Source: Halovenus amylolytica (GTDB lineage Archaea > Halobacteriota > Halobacteria > Halobacteriales > Haloarculaceae). Taken from it: a stretch of 64,000 nt of DNA. Below the pieces are notes generated by a model. The model was not told the DNA's origin, did not search any database, and saw only the letters and a list, made by a program, of their open reading frames with translations. The DNA is taken from the NCBI GenBank assembly GCA_004015825.1, contig SAYS01000008.1, positions 62,001 through 126,000 on the forward strand, in the 5' to 3' direction. Every line of letters begins with the position of its first letter. Position 1 is the stretch's first letter. The position numbers were made by a program, and so were the translations under genes. Of this stretch, positions 1-8,472 are shown in pieces.

Positions 1-2
1 AC

Positions 3-500
3 GACGCAGAGTCCGATAATTCGGAGACTGACAGCACGGACTCATCAGCTCCGGAGGATGACGAATCAGAACAGCCAGCCCCAGATGAGAGCGCATCGAT
101 CCACGAGGAATATGAAAAAACAGTTGTTACGGTCCAGTCCCAGGATGGCGAGACACTCGGCTCCGTCACCGCAGCGATCGCCGACACCGGCGACCTCCGA
201 TACACGGGGCTGAGTGATACCGAATCACTTCCCGACGACCGCGGCATGCTGTTCGTCTTCGAGGAAGAACAGGACCTGACCTTCGTCATGCGGGAGATGG
301 ATTTCCCGATCGATATCGTCTACGCGGATTCGGATGGCGTCGTCACGTCGATCCACCACGCCGAGGCCCCCGGGCCGGACGAGGACGGTGAGAACTTCGA
401 GTACCCCGGCCGAGGACAGTACGTCCTCGAAGTCAATCGCGACTGGACGACAGAACACGGCGTCGAGACCGGGGACCGACTGGTTTTCGATCTTCCCTAG
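3..500 (+). CDS. DUF192 family protein (5' end outside window)
   Basis: The open frame enters from the left edge and ends with TAG at 498-500. The first ~40 visible residues are a Ser/Asp/Glu-rich linker, followed by a DUF192 domain with motifs such as RGMLFVFEE, FVMREMDFPIDIVY and GQYVLEVNRDW. DUF192 proteins are small beta-rich proteins of unknown function, often exported or membrane anchored. The linker suggests a lipoprotein or membrane-anchored form, but the N-terminus is not visible. It is a paralogue of the gene at 27918-28409. Its stop overlaps by two bases the stop of the convergent CBS gene. Confidence 0.85.
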   Translation, partial: DAESDNSETDSTDSSAPEDDESEQPAPDESASIHEEYEKTVVTVQSQDGETLGSVTAAIADTGDLRYTGLSDTESLPDDRGMLFVFEEEQDLTFVMREMDFPIDIVYADSDGVVTSIHHAEAPGPDEDGENFEYPGRGQYVLEVNRDWTTEHGVETGDRLVFDLP

Positions 501-871
501 AACTCCGCGGTGATATCTGTCGACGAGACGATCCCGATGTAGTCGCCACGCTCGACGACCGGCAGGTGTTCGATCCCGAAACTGGTCATCATCGCCGCGG
601 CCTCGCCGACCCGGAGATCCGGCGGCACCGTCTCGACTGATTTGGTCATCAACTCGGTGACGGCCATCTCAGAGGCATCCTCCCCGGTGGCGACGGCGTC
701 CAGAATGTCCGTCGCCGTGATGATTGACGGCTCGCTCGTGGTGACGATCAACGCGCTAATATCCTCGTCGCGCATCTTCGCCGCAGCCGCGCTGACCGAT
801 GCGTTCCGTGAAATGGTCTCGACGGGTGAGGACATAATATCCCGTACCCTGTTTTGCTGGTTCGTACTCAT
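497..871 (-). CDS. CBS domain-pair protein
   Basis: A 124-residue protein made almost entirely of two CBS motifs. The first starts at VRDIMSSPVETISRNA with ISALIVT, the second at VTELMTKSVETVPPDL with HLPVVERGDYIGIVSSTDI. Tandem CBS domains form a Bateman module that usually binds adenine nucleotides and regulates a partner. No enzymatic domain is attached, so the partner is unknown. I chose the ATG at 871 (MSTNQQNRVRD) because the 13 extra upstream residues look non-domain. It converges on the DUF192 gene with overlapping stop codons. Confidence 0.88.
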   Translation of the reverse strand: MSTNQQNRVRDIMSSPVETISRNASVSAAAAKMRDEDISALIVTTSEPSIITATDILDAVATGEDASEMAVTELMTKSVETVPPDLRVGEAAAMMTSFGIEHLPVVERGDYIGIVSSTDITAEF

Positions 872-937
872 ACCCCAGTACTGTGCTGGAGGGGTCTTGA
901 TATTTGTCACTAGACCGAGTTCAGCAGAATCTCCCGA

Positions 938-1321
938 TCAATCCTGGAAACGCACCACGACAGCGTGCTCGCGGATGTACGCCCGCACGCGTTCGGGGAA
1001 GGGACCCGAACCGGGCCACTCGTCGGCGACGCCGAGCCGGGCCGGATCGCCGATGTAGGTCGCGACGTTCCCGCCATCGGCTGTCGGAACCTGGACGCGC
1101 ACGTACAGTCCCGACTCGACACCTTCGTAGCGGTCAAGGGGCTCGATCGCTGGTGGGACGAGAATCCGACCCGCGACACTCCCACCGGGAAGCAGTGTCG
1201 GATACCGGCCGTCGACGCGGTGGAGTCCGTCGACGTTTGCCCGACCACGGTACTCGACGGTTTCAACGACCTGGGCTGCTGTGTCGCGATCAGTCAGCGT
1301 CCCGTAGACGAACACCGCCAC
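938..1321 (-). CDS. gamma-glutamylcyclotransferase-like (GGCT/AIG2) protein
   Basis: This 127-residue protein begins with FVYGTLTDRDTA, the signature of the GGCT/AIG2 fold, and carries LDRYEGVESGLYVR, where the Glu matches the family's catalytic acid. GGCT-fold enzymes release 5-oxoproline from gamma-glutamyl compounds or act on related gamma-glutamylamines. Haloarchaea use gamma-glutamylcysteine, so that is a possible substrate, but this is inference. The start codon lies 6 bp after the citrate synthase stop on the same strand, so the two are probably cotranscribed. Confidence 0.82.
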   Translation of the reverse strand: MAVFVYGTLTDRDTAAQVVETVEYRGRANVDGLHRVDGRYPTLLPGGSVAGRILVPPAIEPLDRYEGVESGLYVRVQVPTADGGNVATYIGDPARLGVADEWPGSGPFPERVRAYIREHAVVVRFQD

Positions 1322-1327
1322 GACCGC

Positions 1328-2479
1328 TTACCGTTCGTCGATCGGGGTGACATCGCGGTCGTCCGGGCCGACGTACCGACCACGTGGGCGGATGAGGCGG
1401 TTGTCCTCCTGGTATTCGAGGACGTGCGCCAGCCAGCCGCCGCTGCGGGCCATCGCGAAGATTGGGGTGTACATGTCGATCGGAATGCCGAGCTTGTAGT
1501 AGACTGCGCCGGAGTAGTAATCCACGTTCGGCGCGATCCCTTTCTCTGGAAGACCTTTCTCCTCGGTCAGGTACCGCTCGATCGTGTTCGTGTATTCGAG
1601 CCACTTGGTCTGGCCGGATTCCTCGGTGAGTTCTTCGAGTCGCTGCTGGAGGATCTTCGCGCGCGGATCCTTGACGTTGTAGACGCGGTGTCCCCAGCCG
1701 GGAATCCGCCGACCGGACTCGGTCTGGTCTTTGACCCACGCCAGTGGATCCTTCTCGCTCTCGTCGAGTTCGAGCAACGTCTCGATTACGTCCTGGTTCG
1801 CGCCGCCGTGTAGCGGTCCGGACAGTGCCCCGATGCCGCCGGTAATCGCGCTGTAGACGTCGGCGTACGTCGAGCCGATTACCATTGCGGTAAAGGTCGA
1901 GGCGTTGAGTCCGTGATCGGCGTGCAGCGTGAGTGCCATATCGAAGGTCTCCTCGGCGACCTCGCTTGGCTCCGTTCCGGTCAGCATATAGAGGAAGTTT
2001 GCCGAATAGGAGAGCTTCGGTTTCGGATCGAGTGGCTCCTCGTCGCGGCGGAGGCGGTCGTAGGCAGCCAGAACTGTCGGAATCTTCGCGACGATCCGTC
2101 GACCCTGTCGGCGGGCGCTATCGAGATCTTCTGGCTCGGCGTCCGATTCGGGCTCGGCCGCGGAGAGCATCGAGACGCCAGTCCGAAGCGCGGCCATCGG
2201 TTCCTCGTCGGCGTCGGCGAGTGTCTCCAGCGTCGAAATAACGCCCTCCTCGATTTCCTGTTCCTCGGAGAGGGAATCAATAAAAGACGCAAGCTGCTCG
2301 GCCGTCGGGAGTTCGCCGTTCCAGAGCAAGTAGAGCACTTCCTCGAAGCTCGCGTTGACCGCGAGATCTTCGATATCGTACCCCCGGTACACGAGCTGCC
2401 CGGCATCACCGTCAATATTGCTCAGCGATGACTCGGCAACGAGCACGCCTTCCAGGCCCTTCTTGAGTTGGTCGGACAT
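1328..2479 (-). CDS. citZ: citrate synthase
   Basis: Condenses oxaloacetate and acetyl-CoA in the TCA cycle. The 383-residue protein has the usual prokaryotic citrate synthase layout: an N-terminal LVYRGYDIEDLA segment, the His-containing HADHGLNAS, SGPLHGGAN, the catalytic GWGHRVY and a C-terminal RPRGRYVGPDD. Length is normal. The ATG at 2479 (MSDQLKK) is preferred over one three codons upstream. On the minus strand a TATA-like TTTAA lies near 2505-2510, about 28 bp from the start, fitting an almost leaderless transcript. The GGCT-like gene follows 6 bp downstream. Confidence 0.96.
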   Translation of the reverse strand: MSDQLKKGLEGVLVAESSLSNIDGDAGQLVYRGYDIEDLAVNASFEEVLYLLWNGELPTAEQLASFIDSLSEEQEIEEGVISTLETLADADEEPMAALRTGVSMLSAAEPESDAEPEDLDSARRQGRRIVAKIPTVLAAYDRLRRDEEPLDPKPKLSYSANFLYMLTGTEPSEVAEETFDMALTLHADHGLNASTFTAMVIGSTYADVYSAITGGIGALSGPLHGGANQDVIETLLELDESEKDPLAWVKDQTESGRRIPGWGHRVYNVKDPRAKILQQRLEELTEESGQTKWLEYTNTIERYLTEEKGLPEKGIAPNVDYYSGAVYYKLGIPIDMYTPIFAMARSGGWLAHVLEYQEDNRLIRPRGRYVGPDDRDVTPIDER

Positions 2480-2737
2480 TATACACATACTTTCCCACCG
2501 TCCGGGTTAAATCATTATCTTTCGCCTCGGGAACGCGGCAGTCTGTCCTCGGGAACTGTCTTACTAACAGATAGATGTCCAGCAAAAGAGCGAAAACAGC
2601 TACAACACCCGAATTAGCCCACTGTTCGGCCGTATCTATCATCATTGTTGTTGCGGTTATCTGTCGCCTGGTGGGGCAGACCCGCGATACCCACGGTCAG
2701 TCGGCACTCTTAGTAGCTCCCGCGAAAACCGTCTCCC

Positions 2738-3463
2738 ATGGCGAAACAACCACACCTGCTCGTCGAGGCGGGTGAGCTGACTGATATCGCACTCGTACCG
2801 GGCGACCCCGGCCGCGTCGACCGCATCGCGAACCACTGTGACGATCACACTGTCGTCGCCGAAAATCGGGAGTACAAACTCGTCAACGCCAGCTACGAGG
2901 GCCGCGAGCTCACGATCTGTTCGACCGGCATCGGCTCGCCGTCGGCCGCGATCGCAGCCGAGGAGCTGGCTGCAGTCGGCGTCGACACGCTGCTCCGTGT
3001 CGGGACGACTGGCGCACTCCAGTCCGGTATCGAGATCGGTGACATGATCGTCGCGACGGGCGCGGCGAAAGACGAGGGGACGACGAAGCGCTACGAGGAC
3101 GTGTCAGTTCCGGCCGTGCCCGACTACGAGGTGCTCTCGGCGCTGGTCGACGTGACTGAAGCACAGGGCGAGGATATCCACGTCGGACCGATCGCGACTG
3201 ACGACGCCTTCTACGCGGAGACCGAGGCGTACGTCGACGCGTGGGAGGATGCCGGCTTGCTCGCCGTCGAGATGGAGGCTGCTGCGCTGTTTACGCTCGC
3301 CCGGCGGAAGGGCCTGCGTGCGGGCGCGATCTGTACCGTCGATGGGAACCTCGTCGAGGGAACACAGAAAGGGGAGACGGAGGACGAGGAACTTCCCGAG
3401 AAGGCCAAAAACAACGTCGACCGCGCGATCAAGATTGCGCTGGATGCGACGACGAAACTCTGA
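2738..3463 (+). CDS. udp: uridine phosphorylase / nucleoside phosphorylase
   Basis: Phosphorolyses nucleosides to base and ribose-1-phosphate. The 241-residue protein has the PNP/UDP fold signatures: PGDPGRVDRIA for phosphate binding near residue 22, STGIGSPSAAI, RVGTTGAL, and the substrate-binding VEMEAAALF. The best match by eye is archaeal uridine phosphorylase, although base specificity cannot be fixed from motifs alone. It is divergent from citrate synthase across a ~260 bp intergenic region that holds a promoter for each gene. Confidence 0.92.
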   Translation: MAKQPHLLVEAGELTDIALVPGDPGRVDRIANHCDDHTVVAENREYKLVNASYEGRELTICSTGIGSPSAAIAAEELAAVGVDTLLRVGTTGALQSGIEIGDMIVATGAAKDEGTTKRYEDVSVPAVPDYEVLSALVDVTEAQGEDIHVGPIATDDAFYAETEAYVDAWEDAGLLAVEMEAAALFTLARRKGLRAGAICTVDGNLVEGTQKGETEDEELPEKAKNNVDRAIKIALDATTKL

Positions 3464-3564
3464 GGTCTCTGTTACTGGGGATAGTCGACTTCTTGAGATA
3501 CTGTCTCTGATAACTCCTCGAAGAATCAGTGGGCTACAAGTTCTTGCGGGTTACCTATGTTTCC

Positions 3565-4356
3565 ATGGGCGAGGAACTGGCAGTCATCGAAGGCGAGGGT
3601 GACGTAATCGCCGACGCACTCCGGACAGCCGCGCTTGGAGGCAATGGAAACGAGCCACACCGGGAGATGTTCGTCGACATCACCGCCGACGGGCTGGAGA
3701 CACCGGCCAGCAGCGTCGATGCAGCCCAGCGCTCGTACTGTACGCTCTCATCGGAGTTGTTCGACAGACTCTCGGTGTTCGAACCGACTGCAGCGCTGTT
3801 CCCGGTCGTCGAAGTGCTCGACTGGCTGGAGTGGCTCGCTGGCACCGACCCGATCACGCTCAGTTTCGTCGGCGAACCCGGCGCAGCGATGGCCTCACAG
3901 CTTCGCCTCGTCGGCCGACACTCGAAAGTGGCCGTCGACTGTGCGGTCGACCCGGCACTGCTCGACGAGATCGAACTCTCGCTTCCGGACCGGTTCGACG
4001 GAGGCGTCTTCCTCGACGACGGCGGCGATCCAGTTCCGACACGTATCGAGACGACCGCAGCCGAGCTTGCGCGACTCGTCGGTGCAGCCCGGCGGTGTGG
4101 TCTCGACCGGTATCCACTGACCGTTACCGCCGGACAGGTCAACTTCGGGCTGACCGACGGGGGGACACAGGTCGAGGGCCAACTCGACGCGACGGTCGAC
4201 GGGCCCGGGTTCGCCGAAGAGTTCGGTTCCAGCTTCGGCCGAGTCGTCCGCGCAGTCGATGGCACCGTCACGCTGTACACCGGGCCCGACCAGCCGCTCG
4301 CAGTCGTGACGACAGTCCCCGGCGCGATCTTCCGTCACGTCGTCCACGCCGTGTAG
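3565..4356 (+). CDS. divergent PCNA-like (sliding-clamp fold) protein
   Basis: A 263-residue protein with no enzymatic motif. Its order of segments follows archaeal PCNA: a first helix (VIADALRTAAL), an MFVDITADGLE strand pair like PCNA's 'IxxDGLExRAVD', a VDAAQRSYCTLSSELFDRL segment, a second helix (VVEVLDWLEWL), a linker, a third helix (TAAELARLVGAA), a strand pair ending in LDATVDGP, a fourth helix (FGRVVRAVD), and VTLYTGPDQPLAVV where PCNA has VTVELGEEFPVKL. This suggests two clamp half-domains. The usual PIP-box-binding C-terminal tail is absent. ATG 3565 is preferred over a GTG 12 codons upstream. The fold is inferred from pattern, and the function is unknown. Confidence 0.6.
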   Translation: MGEELAVIEGEGDVIADALRTAALGGNGNEPHREMFVDITADGLETPASSVDAAQRSYCTLSSELFDRLSVFEPTAALFPVVEVLDWLEWLAGTDPITLSFVGEPGAAMASQLRLVGRHSKVAVDCAVDPALLDEIELSLPDRFDGGVFLDDGGDPVPTRIETTAAELARLVGAARRCGLDRYPLTVTAGQVNFGLTDGGTQVEGQLDATVDGPGFAEEFGSSFGRVVRAVDGTVTLYTGPDQPLAVVTTVPGAIFRHVVHAV

Positions 4357-4407
4357 CTGGACCGCTGGAACGGAAGTTTTACACTCGGTTCGGGGTCTTT
4401 GTTGGAT

Positions 4408-5700
4408 ATGGAAGAGACAGTGCTGCTGGTCGGTGGCGGTGGCCGAGAGCACGCGATCGCACGCGCGCTCTCCGAGTCTGCGGCCACACTGTACGCCTGT
4501 GCGGGGAATCGCAATCCAGGTATCGCGCGCCTCGCCGAGGGGTTCGAGACACTCGATACGACGAACCCGACGGCTGTCCGCTCGTACGCTGACGATGTCG
4601 ACGCGACACTCGCAGTCATCGGTCCGGAGGCCGCCCTCGCCGCAGGTGTTGCAGACGCACTCGACGAGGCTGGTGTCTACACCTTCGGCCCGCAGGAAGA
4701 TGCGGCCCGTATCGAGACGGACAAGGCCTTCCAGCGCCGGTTCATGAAACAACACGAGATTCCGGGCTGTCCGGATTTCGAGACCTTCGACGACATGGAG
4801 GCCGCCTGTGAGTATATCGACGACTACGACGGCGACCTCGCAGTCAAACCCGCGGGGCTGACCGGCGGCAAAGGCGTCCGTGTGATCGGCGACCAGTGTA
4901 CAGCCGAGGAGGCAAAGGAGTACATCCGCGACTCCGACTACGACCGGATCGTCCTCGAAGAACGACTCGTCGGCGAGGAGTTCACGATCCAGGGCTTCGT
5001 CGCGAACGGCCAGTTGCGTGTCACGCCCGCAGTCCAGGACCACAAACGTGCCTACGAAGGAGACGAGGGGCCGAACACCGGCGGGATGGGTGCATACAGC
5101 GACGCAGCACTCCAGCTCCCGTTTATGAGCGAGTCGGAGTACAACGACGCTGTCGACGTGCTCCGGGAAACCGTCGACGCACTCGACGGCTACAAGGGTG
5201 TGCTGTACGGCCAGTTCATGTTGACTACTGATGGCATCAAGGTCGTCGAGTTCAACGCCCGATTCGGCGATCCGGAGGCGATGAATACACTCCCTGTCCT
5301 GGGCACCAACTTCCTGGACGTGCTCGTTGCCGCCCGCGAGGAGGAGTCACTCCCGCAGTTGAGTTTCCAGCGCCAGGCGACCGTCTGCAAGTACGCAGTT
5401 CCCGACGGATATCCGACCGATCCGCAATCGGGTGCTGAAGTTACTATCGACGAGGAGAGCGCCGGCGAGGCACTGCTGTACTACGCGAGTGTCGACGAAC
5501 GTGACGACGGCATCTACACGACAACCTCACGATCATTTGCCGTCGTCGGGGTCGCCGACTCGATCACCGAGGCTGAAGAGATCGCGGAAGAAGCTATCTC
5601 TGCTGCCGGCGAGGAAGGGCTCCGCGTGCGCCACGACATCGGCAAACCGGATCTCGTCCAGCAACGGATCGATCACATGGCCGAACTCCGCGGTGAGTGA
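4408..5700 (+). CDS. purD: phosphoribosylamine--glycine ligase
   Basis: Catalyses the second step of purine biosynthesis, joining glycine to 5-phosphoribosylamine with ATP. The protein is about 430 residues, the normal PurD length. It starts with VLLVGGGGREHAIA and has the ATP-grasp core: KPAGLTGGKGVRV, VLEERLVGEEFT, PNTGGMGAYS, VVEFNARFGDPEA. A TTG could extend the frame by three codons, but the ATG at 4408 fits the N-terminal motif. It stands alone on the plus strand after the PCNA-like gene. Confidence 0.95.
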   Translation: MEETVLLVGGGGREHAIARALSESAATLYACAGNRNPGIARLAEGFETLDTTNPTAVRSYADDVDATLAVIGPEAALAAGVADALDEAGVYTFGPQEDAARIETDKAFQRRFMKQHEIPGCPDFETFDDMEAACEYIDDYDGDLAVKPAGLTGGKGVRVIGDQCTAEEAKEYIRDSDYDRIVLEERLVGEEFTIQGFVANGQLRVTPAVQDHKRAYEGDEGPNTGGMGAYSDAALQLPFMSESEYNDAVDVLRETVDALDGYKGVLYGQFMLTTDGIKVVEFNARFGDPEAMNTLPVLGTNFLDVLVAAREEESLPQLSFQRQATVCKYAVPDGYPTDPQSGAEVTIDEESAGEALLYYASVDERDDGIYTTTSRSFAVVGVADSITEAEEIAEEAISAAGEEGLRVRHDIGKPDLVQQRIDHMAELRGE

Positions 5701-5784
5701 GACCAGCCTGCTCCAGACTGTTTCCAGCAAACCCACACTATTATTTCACCGCTCGGTTCGTTAATTCATATATACAGGTGCGAA

Positions 5785-5797
5785 AGGGTTATATTTA
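5785..5797 (+). promoter_or_regulatory. TATA-like promoter of small gene at 5844
   Basis: A GGTTATATTTAG stretch lies about 50 bp before the small ORF at 5844, and a second AT-rich stretch, ATTCATATATACAG, lies near 5765. Either could serve as an archaeal TATA box. The call rests on base composition and position only. Confidence 0.4.
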
Positions 5798-5843
5798 GTT
5801 GACACCTACCACCAGACAGCGGGAATCCCTCCCACATAATGCC

Positions 5844-5984
5844 ATGAAAGGCGAAATCAATTCCGAAGAGGAAGACAAACGGTACGGACTAATCGAGACT
5901 GGTGGCGGCCAGTGCGTGATCTACGATCGAGAGAATAGTACGGCCTGGCTCCAGTCAGACACCGTCGTCGACATCGATCTCTAG
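5844..5984 (+). CDS. small haloarchaeal protein (DUF7331-like)
   Basis: A 46-residue acidic protein beginning MKGEINSEEEDKRYGL and ending with IYDRENSTAWLQSD and VVDIDL. The 'xVIYDxxNxxAWLQSDxxV' pattern recalls a family of very small haloarchaeal proteins catalogued, from memory, as DUF7331. No function is known to me. The ATG at 5844 excludes 15 upstream residues that lack family character. A strong promoter lies upstream and a T-run follows the stop directly, so this looks like a single-gene unit. Confidence 0.7.
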   Translation: MKGEINSEEEDKRYGLIETGGGQCVIYDRENSTAWLQSDTVVDIDL

Positions 5985-5999
5985 GCGCGGCTTTTTTTG
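5985..5999 (+). terminator. T-run terminator
   Basis: Seven consecutive T residues at 5992-5998 follow a GC-rich GGCGCGGC segment right after the stop of the small gene, as in archaeal oligo-T terminators. The convergent rps17e gene ends at 6016. Confidence 0.55.
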
Positions 6000-6015
6000 A
6001 GTAATAGAGAACGCG

Positions 6016-6207
6016 TTATGCAGGCTGTGGCGAGCGCTGCTTGCGAGTAACGTAGCCAGCGATGCGGTTACGAACGCCCTTCGACTCGATGTTGGTGAGC
6101 TCCGTTACCAGTTCCTTGTTGTGTTCGAAATCCGGGCCGAACGCGTCCGGGTACTTCTCCATAAGCAAGCGCCCCGTCTTTTTGACGTATGCAGGTTTGA
6201 TGGCCAT
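6016..6207 (-). CDS. rps17e: 30S ribosomal protein S17e
   Basis: A 63-residue basic protein starting [15 protein letters not shown] and containing [20 protein letters not shown] and IAGYVTR, the full core of archaeal and eukaryotic S17e, a small-subunit protein absent from bacteria. Length is normal for an archaeal S17e. The ATG at 6207 gives the canonical N-terminus; the frame stays open for 42 further codons, but those look like upstream non-coding sequence. The DtxR-type regulator begins its stop 76 bp upstream on the same strand. Confidence 0.95.
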   Translation of the reverse strand: MAIKPAYVKKTGRLLMEKYPDAFGPDFEHNKELVTELTNIESKGVRNRIAGYVTRKQRSPQPA

Positions 6208-6283
6208 TGGTACAGTCCCGTAGCGTCGTGGCCCTCTAAAATGATTCGACTTGGCCGTCGCCCGCTGGAGACGGAGTATCGTC

Positions 6284-6973
6284 CTACGAGAGTCCGTTGG
6301 CGTCTTCGACACTGGCACCGGGGACCCGGACACGGATCGAGTCCGCGATCGAGTCGGGCAGTGAGACGGTCTCCCCGTCGGCGAGCCTGACGGTCACCAT
6401 CCCGATCGGTGGAATCTCGTCGACCGTGATCTGGGTCCCCGGCGTGATCCCGACGCGCTGGAGATAGGACAGCTCTTCTGGATCGCGATCCCTGACACGC
6501 TGGACGATCAGCGTCTCGCCTTCTTCGTGTCCACTGAGTTTCCTGTCCTCGCCCTGGACGGGTTCGAGTGCGTCGTTGGGGATCGGATCACCGTGTGGAT
6601 CGACCTCCGGATCGTCGAGCAGTTCGGCGACGCGTTTCTCGAACTCCTCGCTGATGTGGTGTTCGAGCCGGTCGGCCTCGTCGTGGACCTCGGCCCAGTC
6701 GTAATCGAGTTGCTCGGCGAGATAGGTTTCGAGCAGCCGGTGGTGCCGGAGCACTTCGAGCGCGACGGTCTCCCCCTCGGTCGTCAGCTCCACCCCCTTG
6801 TACTTCTCCCGGTCGACGAGCCCGCGCGATTCGAGTTTCTCCATCATACTCGTCACCGTCGGTGGCTCGACGTCGAGCAACTCCGCGACGGCCGACGTCG
6901 AGACGGGTTCCCCCTCCCGCTGTTTGACCTCGTAGATGGCTTTGAGATAATCCTCCATCTTCGCGCTCAACAT
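6284..6973 (-). CDS. DtxR/MntR-type metal-dependent transcriptional regulator
   Basis: A 229-residue protein with the DtxR arrangement: an N-terminal winged helix (about residues 1-65, [15 protein letters not shown] and [19 protein letters not shown]), a metal-binding and dimerisation domain (about 70-140, with HHRLLETYL and [11 protein letters not shown]) and a C-terminal FeoA/SH3-like domain (about 155-225, [14 protein letters not shown]). Such proteins repress metal-uptake genes when loaded with Fe(II) or Mn(II). No metal transporter lies nearby, so its targets are elsewhere. Archaeal relatives are called SirR, IdeR or TroR. Confidence 0.92.
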   Translation of the reverse strand: MLSAKMEDYLKAIYEVKQREGEPVSTSAVAELLDVEPPTVTSMMEKLESRGLVDREKYKGVELTTEGETVALEVLRHHRLLETYLAEQLDYDWAEVHDEADRLEHHISEEFEKRVAELLDDPEVDPHGDPIPNDALEPVQGEDRKLSGHEEGETLIVQRVRDRDPEELSYLQRVGITPGTQITVDEIPPIGMVTVRLADGETVSLPDSIADSIRVRVPGASVEDANGLS

Positions 6974-7102
6974 ACCCGCTCTTTGGGGCGGTCATCTCAA
7001 AAGTGTACTCATCGGTGGTGGTTCTCTATCAGTCGTTTATTTCGCTTTCAGTCTTGCTCGGACACAGTGTGCAAAATAAGTGTAGCAGCTCTGTCAGACA
7101 GA

Positions 7103-8290
7103 TCAGTACGTTTCGAATAGTTCCCGTAACTCTTCACCTTCTTTCCCTTCCATCATGCCAAACGCCAATAGGATTCTTGCTTTCTGCGGAGTGAGGCTTC
7201 CACCGCCGATGAAATCCTCGTCACCGGTAATCACACCTTGCGTCCCTCGATGAGAGGTGACGACCGGAATACCATCTTGTGCTGCATGTCGGAGTGCTGA
7301 CTGTAGGCCACGTTTTCCGTCCGGACGGGCAGAAGTACCTGTCAGCAAGGCCGCATCGACGAAGCCCTTGGTACCTGCTTCAACTGCTGCGTCGACCATT
7401 CTGCCTTCCATACCCAGCGCAGAATACGTGATATCGATCTCACCGAGTGAGAAATCCTCCGGTGTTCGGTTGGAAAGGTCAAATTCGGTATCTGGATACG
7501 ATGCTCGCTCCACCTGCTGATAGAATTCGATACCGCCGTCTGTCAGCCCGACTGGGCCAGTATTCGGTGAACTCCATCCGTCGGGACGACTGCTTACCAG
7601 TTTTGTCACATCCCGCGCGTGGAAGATCTCGTCGTTTACCATTAGCAGCGCGCCACGGCCTGCTGCGTCGGGGTGACCTGCAACGCGGACAGCATCGTAC
7701 AGGTTCTTGTCACTATCGGTTCCGAGTGCATCGACACCCCGTTGGGCAGCGGTCCCGACGACTGGGAGTTCCGTTTTTAGCGATAGATTGAGGAAATACA
7801 GCACCTCCTCGACGGTGTTCGAACCGACGGTTACCACAACACCATCTGGTGGTGACGAACTTTCTGCGGCTTCCATGATCGCATCGTGAATCCCGAACAG
7901 AACATCTTTGTTCAACTGACTGCTTCCCAGTTGCGAGACGCCTGCAACGGAAATATTTGCGACCTCCTCCAGTTCTGGTCGTGCCTCGACCAACTCTGAC
8001 GGTGATAGATATCCTTCTGTCTCTGGATTCGCGACAGTTCCACCAGATCCAACGAGAAGGATCTCTGGAAGTTCTTCAGATTCCTCGTCTTCACCGTCCT
8101 CGTCGCTCTCGTGTTCGTCTGCTCCTGCTGCTCCTGTCATTGATCCAGTTCCCGCAACAATCCCACTCGCTCCTGCTATCTTCATAAGTGTCCGTCGCGT
8201 CAAAGCTGATTTGGTACCCACCGACTCTGACATCTTGTCAAAATCACTTGATTCATCTACTCTTTCCGCATCTGGATTGTTATTTACCAT
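7103..8290 (-). CDS. Tat-exported asparaginase-family protein with altered active site
   Basis: A 395-residue protein. A Tat signal (TRRTLMKIAG, about residues 31-55) and an acidic linker precede a type II L-asparaginase domain. The first-threonine motif is kept (VGSGGTVAN), as is the catalytic-lysine motif (RDVTK). The second motif, normally HGTDT, reads VGSNT, so the Thr-Asp pair that with the Lys forms the catalytic triad is Ser-Asn, and the usual GAMRP is AAQRG. Activity as an asparaginase is therefore doubtful. An unusually AT-rich upstream region (8291-8450) and lower GC than the neighbours suggest acquisition. Confidence 0.85.
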   Translation of the reverse strand: MVNNNPDAERVDESSDFDKMSESVGTKSALTRRTLMKIAGASGIVAGTGSMTGAAGADEHESDEDGEDEESEELPEILLVGSGGTVANPETEGYLSPSELVEARPELEEVANISVAGVSQLGSSQLNKDVLFGIHDAIMEAAESSSPPDGVVVTVGSNTVEEVLYFLNLSLKTELPVVGTAAQRGVDALGTDSDKNLYDAVRVAGHPDAAGRGALLMVNDEIFHARDVTKLVSSRPDGWSSPNTGPVGLTDGGIEFYQQVERASYPDTEFDLSNRTPEDFSLGEIDITYSALGMEGRMVDAAVEAGTKGFVDAALLTGTSARPDGKRGLQSALRHAAQDGIPVVTSHRGTQGVITGDEDFIGGGSLTPQKARILLAFGMMEGKEGEELRELFETY

Positions 8291-8309
8291 CCAAATTTCG
8301 ATTTTTGCC

Positions 8310-8330
8310 CGGATGTATTAACTATTTTTC
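8310..8330 (-). promoter_or_regulatory. probable TATA box of the asparaginase-like gene
   Basis: Read on the minus strand, an AATAGTTAATAC stretch lies about 25-32 bp before the start codon at 8290, the spacing expected for a leaderless archaeal transcript. The wider 8291-8450 region is the most AT-rich stretch in the first 30 kb and contains no ORF. Confidence 0.45.
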
Positions 8331-8472
8331 GAGAAAATATTACTTTCTTTAAAATACATCTATTTATGCTTTCTATTATGTAATCTGAATTATTTATATA
8401 TTGAATGGAGTATAAGTATATATAAATAACCTCTAATTTCGTTAGTTGGATCCTGCTGTCTGGCTCTGTTAC

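Noticed and set aside
3895..5043. Long minus-strand frame (382 codons) over purD and the PCNA-like gene
   Set aside because: It is a mirror of the high third-position GC in the two plus-strand genes; no domain pattern.
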